From Oscillibacter sp. 1-3 (lineage in GTDB: Bacteria > Bacillota > Clostridia > Oscillospirales > Oscillospiraceae), in contig NZ_KE159710.1 in NCBI RefSeq assembly GCF_000403435.2, positions 62,001 through 126,000 of the forward strand: DNA of 64,000 nt, given 5' to 3'. Below, piece after piece: positions 25,059-33,668 of this stretch. A program made the position numbers and the translations under genes. Positions within the stretch are counted from its first letter, which is position 1. Each line of letters opens with the position of its first letter. The notes below the pieces were generated by a model. That model was not told the origin of the DNA. It saw only the letters and a program-made list of their open reading frames with translations, and did no database searches.

Positions 25059-26738
25059 ATGAAAAAACTGCTTTTGACGGCCCTGTTCGTTGTGACTTTT
25101 TTCTCACTGTCTGCTGTCTCCGCATCCGCGGTGGTGAACGACAGGGTAAAGGTGGGACTCTGGTACGGCTCCAACGCGCTCTTTTCGGCCAATCTGGAGA
25201 ACAGCCTGGGAGAGGGCTATGAATTCGGCTGGTTTGATGAGAGCCGGGAGTTCCGCTCCCTGGGGCGGACGGGGGAGACGCAGATCTCCATGACTGCCGC
25301 TGGTGATATTTATATGAACGGCAGCGGCGCTTATTCCCCGGACATCCCCTCCGGCGGCTACCGCTTTTTGGGCGGATGGCATGTGGAGCTTGCAGGTTTC
25401 CGGGACTATGAGGACGCTGCGGACGCCGCCCGGGAGTACGGCGGCTATCCCGCCTGGATCTCCGGCGAATTCGTTGTACGGATTGGCAGCTACCAGTCCC
25501 GGAGCGAAGCGGAAAACGACGTGAACCGCTATGGCGGGGACGGTGTGGCCCAGTCCTCCTCTACGGGCATTGTGGTGACAGTGACCAAGACAGACCAAAT
25601 CCTCTTTGAGTTCGACTGCGGCGGCGCCCGTAATCTTGGCATACTGCCCGAGGGATGGCGGGGGGAGACTGCCACCTGGTTCAAGGGCTACAAATACGCA
25701 GGAGGCTTTGAGTACGCCCGGGTCACCGGCGGAAACATCAATGTCTCCAACGTGGTGGATGTGGAGGACTACGTCAAAGGCGTCATCCCCTATGAGATGA
25801 GCGGCGACTGGCCCCTGGCGGCTCTGGAGGCCCAGGCGGTTTGTGTGCGCACCTTTGTCTACGGCAACAACAAGCACACATCGCTCTACGGCTTCGACGT
25901 GTGCAACGGCGCTGACTGCCAGGTCTACCGGGGCCTGGGAAGCGGCGGCGCCGCCGGGCCCAGCGATCAGAGCAACGACGCCGTTGACAACACGGCGGGG
26001 GAGTGTCTCTACTACCGGGGCGAGCTGGTGAAGGACGCGGTGTACCACTCCTCCAACGGCGGCGCCACAGAGGACTCCGCCAACGTCTTCGGCGGAGACC
26101 CGGGGTATCTCATCGGCAAGCCGGACCCCAATGAGGCCCGGATCAATATCCCCAGTTACAGCTACTCCGTCACATACAGCGCGGACGAGCTTACCTGGAT
26201 TTTGGAGCAGAAGGGCTACTCCATCGGCATGGTCCAAAACGTCTACATATCCGAGTACACCCCCATGGGCAACGTGAAAAAAGTGACCTTTGATGGGAGC
26301 CGCGGCTCCACCACCGTCAGCGGCGATACCTGCCGCACCATTTTTTACAGCAGCACATACAACAAATCCGTCCGCAGTATGCGCTTTGACATCAACGGCA
26401 GCAGTGCGGGCACCGGCGGCAGCGTCTATGTCAGCGGCGGCGGGCAGTTGCCGTCCCTGAATGGGACTTTCGTTATTTCCGGCGGCGGGACCATGGAAAC
26501 GCTGGCAGGCGACTCCGCCTCCGTCATTTCCTCCTCCGGCATCTCCACGGTCAGCGGCGGCGGGGGAACCGTCTCCCAGCCCAGCGCCGGCTCCGCCAAC
26601 GGCAGCTTTACCATCACCGGCACGGGAAACGGCCACAATGTGGGCATGAGCCAGTACGGCGCCCGATCCATGGCGGAGCAGGGATACAATTATCAGGATA
26701 TTCTGGAATTTTACTATACAGACATCACCATTCGGTGA
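25059..26738 (+). CDS. SpoIID/LytB-domain sporulation protein with SPOR domain
   Basis: 559 aa. Signal peptide (residues 1-24), a SPOR-like peptidoglycan-binding region (~100-162), and a SpoIID lytic transglycosylase domain. The core [33 protein letters not shown] (split here) lies at ~235-268. SpoIID cleaves denuded glycan strands during forespore engulfment. The SpoIID motif [11 protein letters not shown] occurs near residue 525, separated from the core by a Ser/Gly-rich stretch (~455-515) that looks like an insertion. A SigE-like promoter precedes it. It could be SpoIID itself or a SpoIID-like paralogue. Confidence 0.88.
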   Translation: MKKLLLTALFVVTFFSLSAVSASAVVNDRVKVGLWYGSNALFSANLENSLGEGYEFGWFDESREFRSLGRTGETQISMTAAGDIYMNGSGAYSPDIPSGGYRFLGGWHVELAGFRDYEDAADAAREYGGYPAWISGEFVVRIGSYQSRSEAENDVNRYGGDGVAQSSSTGIVVTVTKTDQILFEFDCGGARNLGILPEGWRGETATWFKGYKYAGGFEYARVTGGNINVSNVVDVEDYVKGVIPYEMSGDWPLAALEAQAVCVRTFVYGNNKHTSLYGFDVCNGADCQVYRGLGSGGAAGPSDQSNDAVDNTAGECLYYRGELVKDAVYHSSNGGATEDSANVFGGDPGYLIGKPDPNEARINIPSYSYSVTYSADELTWILEQKGYSIGMVQNVYISEYTPMGNVKKVTFDGSRGSTTVSGDTCRTIFYSSTYNKSVRSMRFDINGSSAGTGGSVYVSGGGQLPSLNGTFVISGGGTMETLAGDSASVISSSGISTVSGGGGTVSQPSAGSANGSFTITGTGNGHNVGMSQYGARSMAEQGYNYQDILEFYYTDITIR

Positions 26739-26752
26739 GGAACGGACACGAT

Positions 26753-27778
26753 ATGAAGACCAGCGATTTTTACTATGACCTTCCCCAGGAGCTGATTGCC
26801 CAGACGCCTATCCAGCAGCGGGACGCATCCCGGCTGATGACGCTGGACCGCTCCACCGGAGAGACCAGGCACTGCCATTTTTATGACCTGCCGGACTTTC
26901 TGCGTCCCGGCGACTGCCTGATCTTAAACGACTCCCGGGTTCTGCCGGCCAGGCTTCTGGGCCAGCGGCTTCCCGGCGGCGGCGCCTGCGAGGTTTTGCT
27001 GCTCACCGACAGGGGGGAGGGGACCTGGGAGTGTCTGGTACGTCCCGGCCGGAAGATGCGCCCCGGAGCAAAACTGTCCTTCGGAGACGGTGAGCTGACG
27101 GCGGAGGTGACCGGAGAAATTGAAGGGGGCAACCGCCTGGTCCGTTTCACTTACCAGGGAATTTTTCTGGAGGTCCTGGAGCGGCTGGGCAAGATGCCTC
27201 TGCCGCCCTATATCAAGGCGGAGCTCCAGGACCGGGAGCGGTATCAGACAGTCTACTCCCGGCACAACGGAAGCGCGGCGGCCCCCACGGCGGGCCTCCA
27301 CTTTACGCCAAAGCTTCTGGAGACCATAGCGGCAAAGAGCGTGGGGATCGGATATGTGACCCTTCATGTAGGTCTTGGCACCTTTCGACCTGTAAAGGAA
27401 AAAGACATTACAGATCATACTATGCACAGCGAGTACTGCATCCTGCCTCAGGAGACAGCTGATCTGATCAATCAGACCCGGACCGCTGGGGGCCGGTGCG
27501 TGTGTGTGGGCACCACCTCCTGCCGGACGCTGGAGTCCTGGGCCGGGGAGGATGGACACATGGAGGCCAGAAGCGGCTGGACGGACATCTACATCTATCC
27601 CGGCTACCGCTTCAAGGTGACGGACGCGCTTGTGACCAACTTCCATCTTCCGGAGAGCACCCTGGTCATGCTGGTGTCCGCCTTTGCCGGGCGGGAGCAT
27701 GTTTTGGCGGCCTATCAGGAGGCTGTCCGGGAGAGATACCGCTTTTTCTCCTTCGGCGACGCCATGTTTTTGTATTGA
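26753..27778 (+). CDS. queA: S-adenosylmethionine:tRNA ribosyltransferase-isomerase
   Basis: 341 aa. It makes epoxyqueuosine by moving the ribosyl part of SAM onto preQ1 at tRNA position 34. N-terminal [14 protein letters not shown] and RDASRL, then [14 protein letters not shown] near 178-191 and [12 protein letters not shown], are hallmark blocks. ATG 26753 follows GGTGAGGAA. It precedes tgt, so two queuosine steps are adjacent, separated only by a small gene. Confidence 0.97.
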   Translation: MKTSDFYYDLPQELIAQTPIQQRDASRLMTLDRSTGETRHCHFYDLPDFLRPGDCLILNDSRVLPARLLGQRLPGGGACEVLLLTDRGEGTWECLVRPGRKMRPGAKLSFGDGELTAEVTGEIEGGNRLVRFTYQGIFLEVLERLGKMPLPPYIKAELQDRERYQTVYSRHNGSAAAPTAGLHFTPKLLETIAAKSVGIGYVTLHVGLGTFRPVKEKDITDHTMHSEYCILPQETADLINQTRTAGGRCVCVGTTSCRTLESWAGEDGHMEARSGWTDIYIYPGYRFKVTDALVTNFHLPESTLVMLVSAFAGREHVLAAYQEAVRERYRFFSFGDAMFLY

Positions 27779-27796
27779 TGGAGGAGGCTTTTGCTT

Positions 27797-28048
27797 ATGG
27801 AATTGACAGATCTTCCCAATATCGGCCCCAAGCTGGCGGAAAACCTATGCCGGGTGGGCGTCACCACCCCGGAACAGCTGCGGGAACTGGGGGCGCAGGA
27901 ATCATTCCTTCGCATTCGCGCCCAGGTGGACCCAACCGCCTGCTTCCATCAGCTGACCGCCCTGGCCGGCGCGGAGGACGGTATCCCCAAAAAGGCGTTG
28001 TCCCAAGAGAAAAAAGCGGCTCTGAGGACATTTTTCGACAGTCTTTAA
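27797..28048 (+). CDS. TfoX C-terminal-domain protein
   Basis: 83 aa. MELTDLPNIGPKLAENLCRVGVTTPEQLRELG is a helix-hairpin-helix-like start typical of the TfoX/Sxy C-terminal family, with the usual helical tail. Stand-alone C-terminal versions occur in many Firmicutes. A link to competence is not shown for them. GGAGGAGG upstream supports ATG 27797. It is sandwiched between queA and tgt in one transcript. Confidence 0.85.
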   Translation: MELTDLPNIGPKLAENLCRVGVTTPEQLRELGAQESFLRIRAQVDPTACFHQLTALAGAEDGIPKKALSQEKKAALRTFFDSL

Positions 28049-28069
28049 TAAAATTAAGGAGTAACGTCC

Positions 28070-29203
28070 ATGTTCAGAGTTCTCAAAACTGAGGGCCGCG
28101 CCCGGCGCGGCGAGTTTTCCTGCGCCCACGGAGGCCTTGTCCAGACTCCTGTCTTCATGAACGTGGGGACACAGGCGGCCATCAAGGGCGGCGTCTCGGC
28201 CTTTGACCTGCAGGAGATCGGCTGCCAGATCGAGCTCAGCAATACCTACCACCTGCATCTGCGGCCCGGCGACCAGCTGGTGCGGCGTATGGGGGGACTG
28301 CACAAGTTTATGAATTGGGACGGCCCCATCCTGACGGATTCCGGCGGGTTCCAGGTGTTCTCCCTGGCAAGTCTCCGGAAAATTAAGGAGGAGGGCGTGT
28401 ATTTCTCCTCCCACATCGACGGCCGGAAGATCTTCATGGGACCGGAGGAATCCATGCAGATCCAGTCCAACCTGGGCAGCGACATCGCCATGGCCTTTGA
28501 CGAGTGCGTGGAGAACCCGGCACAGTACGACTACGCCAAGGCCAGCTGCGAGCGGACCTTCCGCTGGCTGGAGCGATGCAAGGCCGAGCACGACCGTCTC
28601 AACAGCCTGCCGGACACGGTAAACCCCGGTCAGATGCTCTTCGGCATCAACCAGGGGGCCACCTTCGCGGATCTCCGTGCCTGGCATATGCGGGAGATCG
28701 CAAAGATCGACTGCGACGGCTTTGCAATCGGCGGATTGGCCGTAGGGGAGCCGGCGGAGGTTATGTATGAGATGATCGACGTGGTGGAGCCCTTTATGCC
28801 GAGGGAGAAGCCCCGCTACCTCATGGGGGTCGGCACACCCAGCAACATTATCGAGGGCGTCAGCCGGGGGGTGGACTTCTTCGATTGCGTCATGCCCTCC
28901 CGAAACGGCCGCCACGGCAAGCTCTTTACCTGGGAGGGCACTGTCAATATCCTGAATGAGAAATATGCCGCGGATGCGCGGCCTATCAGCGAGAGCTGCG
29001 GCTGTCCTGTGTGCCGGCGGTTTTCCCGGGCGTACCTGCGGCATCTGTTCAAGGCGGACGAGGTACTGGCCCTGCGTTTGGCGGTGCTCCACAACCTGTA
29101 TTTCTATAATGAGCTGATGACCCGAATCCGGCAGGCCCTGGACGAGGGAACCTTCGCGGACTTCCGCGTCCGGTACAGTGGGCGGCTGGAGGAACGGGCA
29201 TAA
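28070..29203 (+). CDS. tgt: tRNA-guanine transglycosylase
   Basis: 377 aa TIM barrel that exchanges G34 for preQ1 in tRNAs with GUN anticodons. The catalytic aspartates lie in TDSGGFQVFSL (residues ~86-96) and in FDCVMPSRNGRHG (~265). The zinc site is CGCPVCRR (~306-313) with a downstream His in LAVLHNLYF. It works directly before QueA. AAGGAG precedes ATG 28070. Confidence 0.97.
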   Translation: MFRVLKTEGRARRGEFSCAHGGLVQTPVFMNVGTQAAIKGGVSAFDLQEIGCQIELSNTYHLHLRPGDQLVRRMGGLHKFMNWDGPILTDSGGFQVFSLASLRKIKEEGVYFSSHIDGRKIFMGPEESMQIQSNLGSDIAMAFDECVENPAQYDYAKASCERTFRWLERCKAEHDRLNSLPDTVNPGQMLFGINQGATFADLRAWHMREIAKIDCDGFAIGGLAVGEPAEVMYEMIDVVEPFMPREKPRYLMGVGTPSNIIEGVSRGVDFFDCVMPSRNGRHGKLFTWEGTVNILNEKYAADARPISESCGCPVCRRFSRAYLRHLFKADEVLALRLAVLHNLYFYNELMTRIRQALDEGTFADFRVRYSGRLEERA

Positions 29204-29208
29204 AAATG

Positions 29209-29239
29209 CAAGGACGTATCCGGGGTGGATACGTCCTTG
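29209..29239. terminator. Bidirectional terminator
   Basis: Perfect 13-bp arms CAAGGACGTATCC / GGATACGTCCTTG. The minus strand runs into TGCATTTTTA. It serves tgt and the convergent acetyltransferase. Confidence 0.8.
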
Positions 29240-29290
29240 TCTGACTATTTTGTGCAGAAAAATCTCATAGAGCACATAAAGAGAAGATCT

Positions 29291-29941
29291 TCATATCCGG
29301 CGCTGCGCCAAGTCGGCCAGTGTCTCCAGGTCACCGCGCTGGATGGAGTGGAGCCCCTCCGAGATCCGCTCCAGGGGCCAGTCCCACCACCGCAGCTGCA
29401 GCAGGGTATCCGCCGTCTCATCGGAGAACCGCTTTCGAATAGGACGGGCCGGAACGCCGCCCGCAATGGTATATGGCGGCACATCCTTCGTCACCACGGC
29501 ACGGGCGCCGATTACCGCGCCGTCGCCGATGGTAACGCCCGCCAGGATCACGGCCTCATAGCCAATCCATACGTCGTTCCCGATGACGATGTCCCCTTTG
29601 TTGTCCCAGGCCTCGGCGGGACTTATGCTGTGGTCCCATGCCTCGTAAAAGATAGGGAAGGTGTAGTTGGAAAGGGAGTGCAGGGTGTGGTTGGCGCTGT
29701 TGAAGAGAAAACGGGCGCCGCAGGCAATGGAACAGAATTTCCCGATGTACAGGCAGTCGCGGTTGATGGGGTAGTGGTAGAGAACATTGTTTTTCTGAAA
29801 GTCCCTGGGATCGCGTACAAAGTCGTTATAAATGGTAAACGCCCCAATTTGAATTGCCGGGTCGTCCACCACGTTTTTCAAATATACAGTCTGTGTATCT
29901 CCGGTCCTGGGGTATACTCTGGTGTGGTCTGGAATCGCCAT
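29291..29941 (-). CDS. Xenobiotic acetyltransferase (Vat/CatB-like hexapeptide family)
   Basis: 216 aa left-handed beta-helix enzyme. The hexapeptide repeats are [12 protein letters not shown] and [28 protein letters not shown] (split). The catalytic His region is [16 protein letters not shown] and the C-terminal signature is [12 protein letters not shown]. Members acetylate streptogramin A, chloramphenicol or unknown small molecules with acetyl-CoA. Substrate cannot be read from sequence, so resistance is possible but unproven. AGGAG precedes ATG 29941. It is a single-gene unit between tgt and yajC. Confidence 0.88.
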   Translation of the reverse strand: MAIPDHTRVYPRTGDTQTVYLKNVVDDPAIQIGAFTIYNDFVRDPRDFQKNNVLYHYPINRDCLYIGKFCSIACGARFLFNSANHTLHSLSNYTFPIFYEAWDHSISPAEAWDNKGDIVIGNDVWIGYEAVILAGVTIGDGAVIGARAVVTKDVPPYTIAGGVPARPIRKRFSDETADTLLQLRWWDWPLERISEGLHSIQRGDLETLADLAQRRI

Positions 29942-30133
29942 AATCAAACTCCTTTTCTGATTACTTTTTCAAGACGATTCCAGAGACGGCAATGCAGCGT
30001 TTCACAGGCGTGTCCACCTCTCTTCGTTCCGTTTTCAGCGCATGCGCCGGAGAAATTTTACCACAAAACCGCCTCTTTGGCAATTCTTTTGGAAAACACA
30101 GGGGCAGTGTGGTTCATAATGCAAAGAAAGTTC

Positions 30134-30161
30134 TTGCAAAACCGGTTAATTCTGGTATAAT
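30134..30161 (+). promoter_or_regulatory. SigA-type promoter of yajC
   Basis: TTGCAA (30134-30139), 16 nt, TATAAT (30156-30161), 42 nt before ATG 30204. Confidence 0.75.
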
Positions 30162-30203
30162 GGTACCATTCTGAATTTACGAAGGAAAAGGAGTTTTATC
30201 AAC

Positions 30204-30560
30204 ATGGAACCTATTTTTATGATGGTTGCGATGCTGGCGATCTTCTACTTCATCCTGATCCGTCCGGAGAACAAGCGGAAGAAGCAGGCTCAGGAGATGC
30301 GGGACAGCCTGAAAAAGGGCGATACTGTCACCACCATCGGCGGGATTGTGGGGAAGATCGTCTCCACCGATCAGAACACCATCATCATTGAGACCAGCGA
30401 GGACCGTGTCCGCATGGAGCTGACTCGCTGGGCCGTCTCCACCGTGGGCGTACAGACCGGCGAGCAGCCCGAGAACGCCAAGAAGGAAAAGAAAGAGAAG
30501 AAGGAGGAGGCCGCCGATCCCGTTAACGAGATTCCAGCCCCTGAAAAAGAGGAAAAATAA
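30204..30560 (+). CDS. yajC: Preprotein translocase subunit YajC
   Basis: 118 aa. One N-terminal membrane helix (residues ~3-20) is followed by the conserved IRPENKRKKQAQEMRDSLKKGDTVTTIGGIVG, a small beta domain, and a Lys/Glu-rich tail. YajC associates with SecDF. AAGGAG lies before ATG 30204. In many Clostridia yajC sits next to tgt, as it nearly does here. Confidence 0.95.
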   Translation: MEPIFMMVAMLAIFYFILIRPENKRKKQAQEMRDSLKKGDTVTTIGGIVGKIVSTDQNTIIIETSEDRVRMELTRWAVSTVGVQTGEQPENAKKEKKEKKEEAADPVNEIPAPEKEEK

Positions 30561-30633
30561 TCCCGGGCATTCATAAAAACCGCCTCCCTTGCAATATGTT
30601 CTGATTAGGAACGATTGTGAGGGAGGATTATTT

Positions 30634-31050
30634 ATGGGCAAAGGAAAAAAACAATCGCCGAACGGGCTGGTATTTTTAGAAGGACTGTGTCTGTCCTTCG
30701 GGATCTATCTCCTGGGGCAGCTGCTGGTGACGCTGCTGGTGGTGAAGGGCGCGCTAACGGAGGCGGGTATGTTCCCGGCAGTGGCGGCACTCTGTCTGCT
30801 GTCCGCATTGGCCGGGGGATTTCTCTGCGCCCGGAGACCCATGTGGGGACCGCTGCCCAGCGCCATGATGTGCGCGGCGCTGTTCGCGGGTATTCTGGCG
30901 GCGGTGGGGATTCTTTGCTGGGAGAAGGGGATCAACTGGGCAGGACACGGCGGCATCCTGATACTGTGCGCCCTGGCGGGCGGCCTGCTGGCCGGCGTAC
31001 TGGGCAGCGGACAGCGGAAAAAGAAAAAGCGGAAAATAGGAGCGCTGTAA
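30634..31050 (+). CDS. TIGR04086-type membrane protein
   Basis: 138 aa with four hydrophobic helices (residues ~15-38, 46-66, 74-95, 105-122) and a very basic C-terminus (RKKKKRK). The size, topology and yajC neighbour match the TIGR04086 family of Clostridia and Bacilli. Its function is not known. GGGAGG 8 nt upstream selects ATG 30634 over the frame start at 30589. Confidence 0.78.
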   Translation: MGKGKKQSPNGLVFLEGLCLSFGIYLLGQLLVTLLVVKGALTEAGMFPAVAALCLLSALAGGFLCARRPMWGPLPSAMMCAALFAGILAAVGILCWEKGINWAGHGGILILCALAGGLLAGVLGSGQRKKKKRKIGAL

Positions 31051-31386
31051 GATTTCACAAAAATGTGTGCATTGCAAACTTATAGATGTTTTTGACTTGA
31101 CAAAGGGCTGTGCAGGGAAGTGGGGCAGATATGGGGGCGTTGTCTGATACTGGAATACCAGATGTCGGCCTTTTCCAAAAGGTGGATCCCCCTGTTTGCT
31201 CAACTTTACGAAGTTTACATAAAATTGTTTACATAACATTTGTTCATAAATTACAAAAAAGATTTTTTTCATTGAAATTCCTTGATAATTTTGGAAATTT
31301 GAACTATTATTTAATAACAGTCGGTTTACGTCAACCATCTCATAAACCGCCCGCTTCGCTCATAGGATGAAGTGAGGTGAGGCGGT
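31051..31386. other. AT-rich intergenic region before spoIIM
   Basis: No gene is supported. The right half is very AT-rich. Two direct repeats GTTTACATAA (31213-31222, 31227-31236) sit 14 bp apart. A hairpin with arms AAACCGCC (31344-31351) and GGCGGTTT (31381-31388) embraces the SigE-like promoter and the ribosome site of spoIIM. Confidence 0.5.
31340..31368 (+). promoter_or_regulatory. SigE-like promoter of spoIIM
   Basis: TCATAAA (31340-31346), 14 nt, CATAGGAT (31361-31368). The leader would be only about 12 nt, so the ribosome site lies at the very 5' end. This makes the assignment tentative. Confidence 0.4.
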
Positions 31387-32022
31387 TTGATTTGGAAAAA
31401 ACAAGGAAAAGACGGGCAGTCCGCCCCGCTGCCCCGCCTGGTGCTTCTGGCGCTGTTCTTTTTGGGCGGCGTGCTTTTGGGACAGGTCCTGTCAGGCCGT
31501 GTGCCGGACGCCACAGGAGACGAGTTGGGCCGCTATCTGACGGACTATCTCCGTTTGGACGGCGGCGCGGATCGAACGGCCTTGGCGGCGCTGTCCGCCG
31601 CGGTGATCTACTTCCGCTATCCGCTGCTGGCCTTTTTGCTGGGCTTTACCTCGCTGGGGGTACTTCTTTTGCCCTTTGCCACAGCGACCTATGGTTTTTT
31701 TCTGTCTTTTTCCGTCTGCTGTTTTACTGCCGCCTTTGGGACCGACGGAGTTCTGCTGGCTTTGGCGGTCTTTGGTCTGCGGTGTGCGGTGACGCTGCCC
31801 TGTTACCTTCTGCTGGCGGTCCCTGCATGGGGAACCAGCGCGGCGCTGGCCAGTCTGTCCTTCGGACGGGGAAGGCGGGCAGCTCCGGTGGTCTATGGCC
31901 GGAGCTGCTGGGTCCGGTTTGGCGGTGTGATAGCTGTGCTGCTGGCGGGTATGTGTGTGGACTTATTTCTATCGCCCTGGCTGCTCCAGCTGATCCTGGA
32001 GCGGATTCTGGGCATCGTCTGA
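31387..32022 (+). CDS. spoIIM: Stage II sporulation protein M
   Basis: 211 aa with five or six hydrophobic helices. The position immediately upstream of a XerD-type recombinase parallels B. subtilis, where spoIIM lies near xerD. SpoIIM is the membrane scaffold of the DMP engulfment machine with SpoIID and SpoIIP. TTG 31387 has AGGTGAGG 5 nt upstream. Sequence similarity to SpoIIM is modest by eye, so the call leans on topology and context. Confidence 0.78.
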   Translation: MIWKKQGKDGQSAPLPRLVLLALFFLGGVLLGQVLSGRVPDATGDELGRYLTDYLRLDGGADRTALAALSAAVIYFRYPLLAFLLGFTSLGVLLLPFATATYGFFLSFSVCCFTAAFGTDGVLLALAVFGLRCAVTLPCYLLLAVPAWGTSAALASLSFGRGRRAAPVVYGRSCWVRFGGVIAVLLAGMCVDLFLSPWLLQLILERILGIV

Positions 32023-32054
32023 ACAGAAAGAGAGAGGGAGGTGTTTCTCCAAAC

Positions 32055-32936
32055 ATGGACGATGTGACACGATATGGTACATATTTGACTGAGGAGAAGC
32101 AGGCCTCCCGAAACACTGTCGCGTCCTATCTACGGGATGTGAACCAGTTTGCGGACTATTTGCAGAACCACCGGGAGTGCGGCCTTCGGCAGGCAAAGGC
32201 CGAGATGGTGCGGGATTACATGGATTGGATGCTGGGACACGGAAAATCCACAGCCTCTGTTACCCGGTTTCTGGCCTCCGTCAAATCCTTTTACAACTTC
32301 CTTCTGGCGGAGGGCTCCGTGGCGTCCAATCCCGCCAAAGGGCTGGCCGCCGCCAAATCAGAGCGCAAATACCCGGAGATCCTCACCTCCCGGGAGGTGG
32401 AGCTGTTTTTAGACCAGCCACAGTGCGTGGATGCCAAGGGCTTCCGGGACCACGCTATGCTGGAACTTCTGTATGCTACCGGCATTCGGGTCAGCGAACT
32501 GATCTCCCTGGATCTGGACGATCTGAACCTCTCCGCCGGCTTCATCCGCTGCCGGAGCAAGGGGAAGGAGCGGATTATCCCCCTGTACCACGGTGCCGTG
32601 AAGGCTTTGCAGGACTATGTGAAAAACATTCGCCCCCAGCTGATCGCCGATGGCGGGGAGGAGGCTCTGTTCGTCAATATGAACGGCGAGCGCATGAGCC
32701 GTCAGGGCTTTTGGAAGATTATCAAATGCTACCAGGAAAAAGCGGGTATCGAGAAGGACATCACGCCCCATACCCTGCGGCACTCCTTTGCGGTGCATCT
32801 GCTGGAGAACGGGGCGGACCTGCGCTCCATTCAGGAGATGCTGGGCCATGCTGACATCTCCTCCACCCAGATTTACACCCACGTTGTCAAGCGGCAGCTG
32901 AAAGACGTGTATCAGAAGGCGCATCCGAGGGCTTGA
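32055..32936 (+). CDS. xerD: Tyrosine recombinase XerD
   Basis: 293 aa. An N-terminal SAM-like core-binding domain (residues ~5-90) precedes the catalytic domain. The catalytic residues are R in TGIRVSELISL (~147), K in RSKGKERIIPL, H-x-x-R in PHTLRHSFA (~242-245), H in LGHADISSTQIYTH, and the nucleophile Tyr in that block (~277). XerC/XerD resolve chromosome dimers at dif. GGGAGGTG upstream supports ATG 32055. A second Xer protein lies at 53994. Confidence 0.93.
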   Translation: MDDVTRYGTYLTEEKQASRNTVASYLRDVNQFADYLQNHRECGLRQAKAEMVRDYMDWMLGHGKSTASVTRFLASVKSFYNFLLAEGSVASNPAKGLAAAKSERKYPEILTSREVELFLDQPQCVDAKGFRDHAMLELLYATGIRVSELISLDLDDLNLSAGFIRCRSKGKERIIPLYHGAVKALQDYVKNIRPQLIADGGEEALFVNMNGERMSRQGFWKIIKCYQEKAGIEKDITPHTLRHSFAVHLLENGADLRSIQEMLGHADISSTQIYTHVVKRQLKDVYQKAHPRA

Positions 32937-33090
32937 AGAAGTCCGCTCACTGTTGTATTCGCCACAAAGGTGAACGGACGGAGGTATATTGGGGCAGGCG
33001 CATGTCCAACCGAAAATGACTGTAATTTTTCCTTTCGTTTTGGGCGAAAGAATTGGGGGAGCCTAGGCGTCCCCCTAGTCCCTTTCCGGG

Positions 33091-33116
33091 CAGCACGGCA
33101 GAGCCGTGCTGTTTTT
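33091..33116 (+). terminator. Terminator after xerD
   Basis: CAGCACGGC / GCCGTGCTG with a 3-nt loop, followed by TTTTT. Confidence 0.85.
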
Positions 33117-33194
33117 GCATTTCGGAAAATTTTTCTTTTGGAAAACAAAATGGAGTCCTGGAAACTCTAATAGATAAAGAAAGGAGGTGGCGCT

Positions 33195-33668
33195 TTGGAC
33201 GGGGAGGAATTTGCCGGCAGGGTAGAAGCGGTGAAGGAGCGGCTGTACCGTGCCGCGTATCTGTATCTTGGCAGCGAGGCCGACGCCCTGGAGGCCGTGG
33301 ACGAGGCAGTATACCAGGCTCTTCGGGGACTGAAAAAGCTGCGGCAGCCGGAGTTTTTTGAGACCTGGATCACCCGTATCCTGATCAACGAATGCCACCG
33401 GGAGCTGCGCCGCCGGAAGCATCTGGCAGGGGAGGAGACCCTTCCGGAGTCCGCCGGGCCGGACGAGTATGACGCCCTACCGCTGCGGGAGGCCGTCCGG
33501 CGGCTGCCGGAGGAGCTGCGGCAGGTGGTGGTCCTGCGGTTTTTTGCCGGGTACACCCAGGTGGAAACTGCTGCCGCCTTGAAGATTCCCCAGGGAACTG
33601 CGGCCACCCGCCAGCGCAGGGCTCTTGCGCTGCTGCGCCTGGAATTGGGAGAGGAGGAGTGCGTATGA
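33195..33668 (+). CDS. ECF-type RNA polymerase sigma factor
   Basis: 157 aa. Region 2 includes FETWITRILINECHRELRRRK (split; residues ~54-74). Region 4 is LPEELRQVVVLRFFAGYTQVETAAALKIPQGTAATRQRRAL with its helix-turn-helix. TTG 33195 has AAAGGAGG 7 nt upstream. The stop overlaps the ATG of the next gene (ATGA, 33665-33668), the usual coupling of an ECF sigma factor with its anti-sigma factor. Confidence 0.93.
   Translation: MDGEEFAGRVEAVKERLYRAAYLYLGSEADALEAVDEAVYQALRGLKKLRQPEFFETWITRILINECHRELRRRKHLAGEETLPESAGPDEYDALPLREAVRRLPEELRQVVVLRFFAGYTQVETAAALKIPQGTAATRQRRALALLRLELGEEECV

Noticed and set aside
25104-26636. 510-aa open frame antisense to the spoIID-like gene
   Set aside because: A GC-skew shadow frame of an evident secreted sporulation protein.
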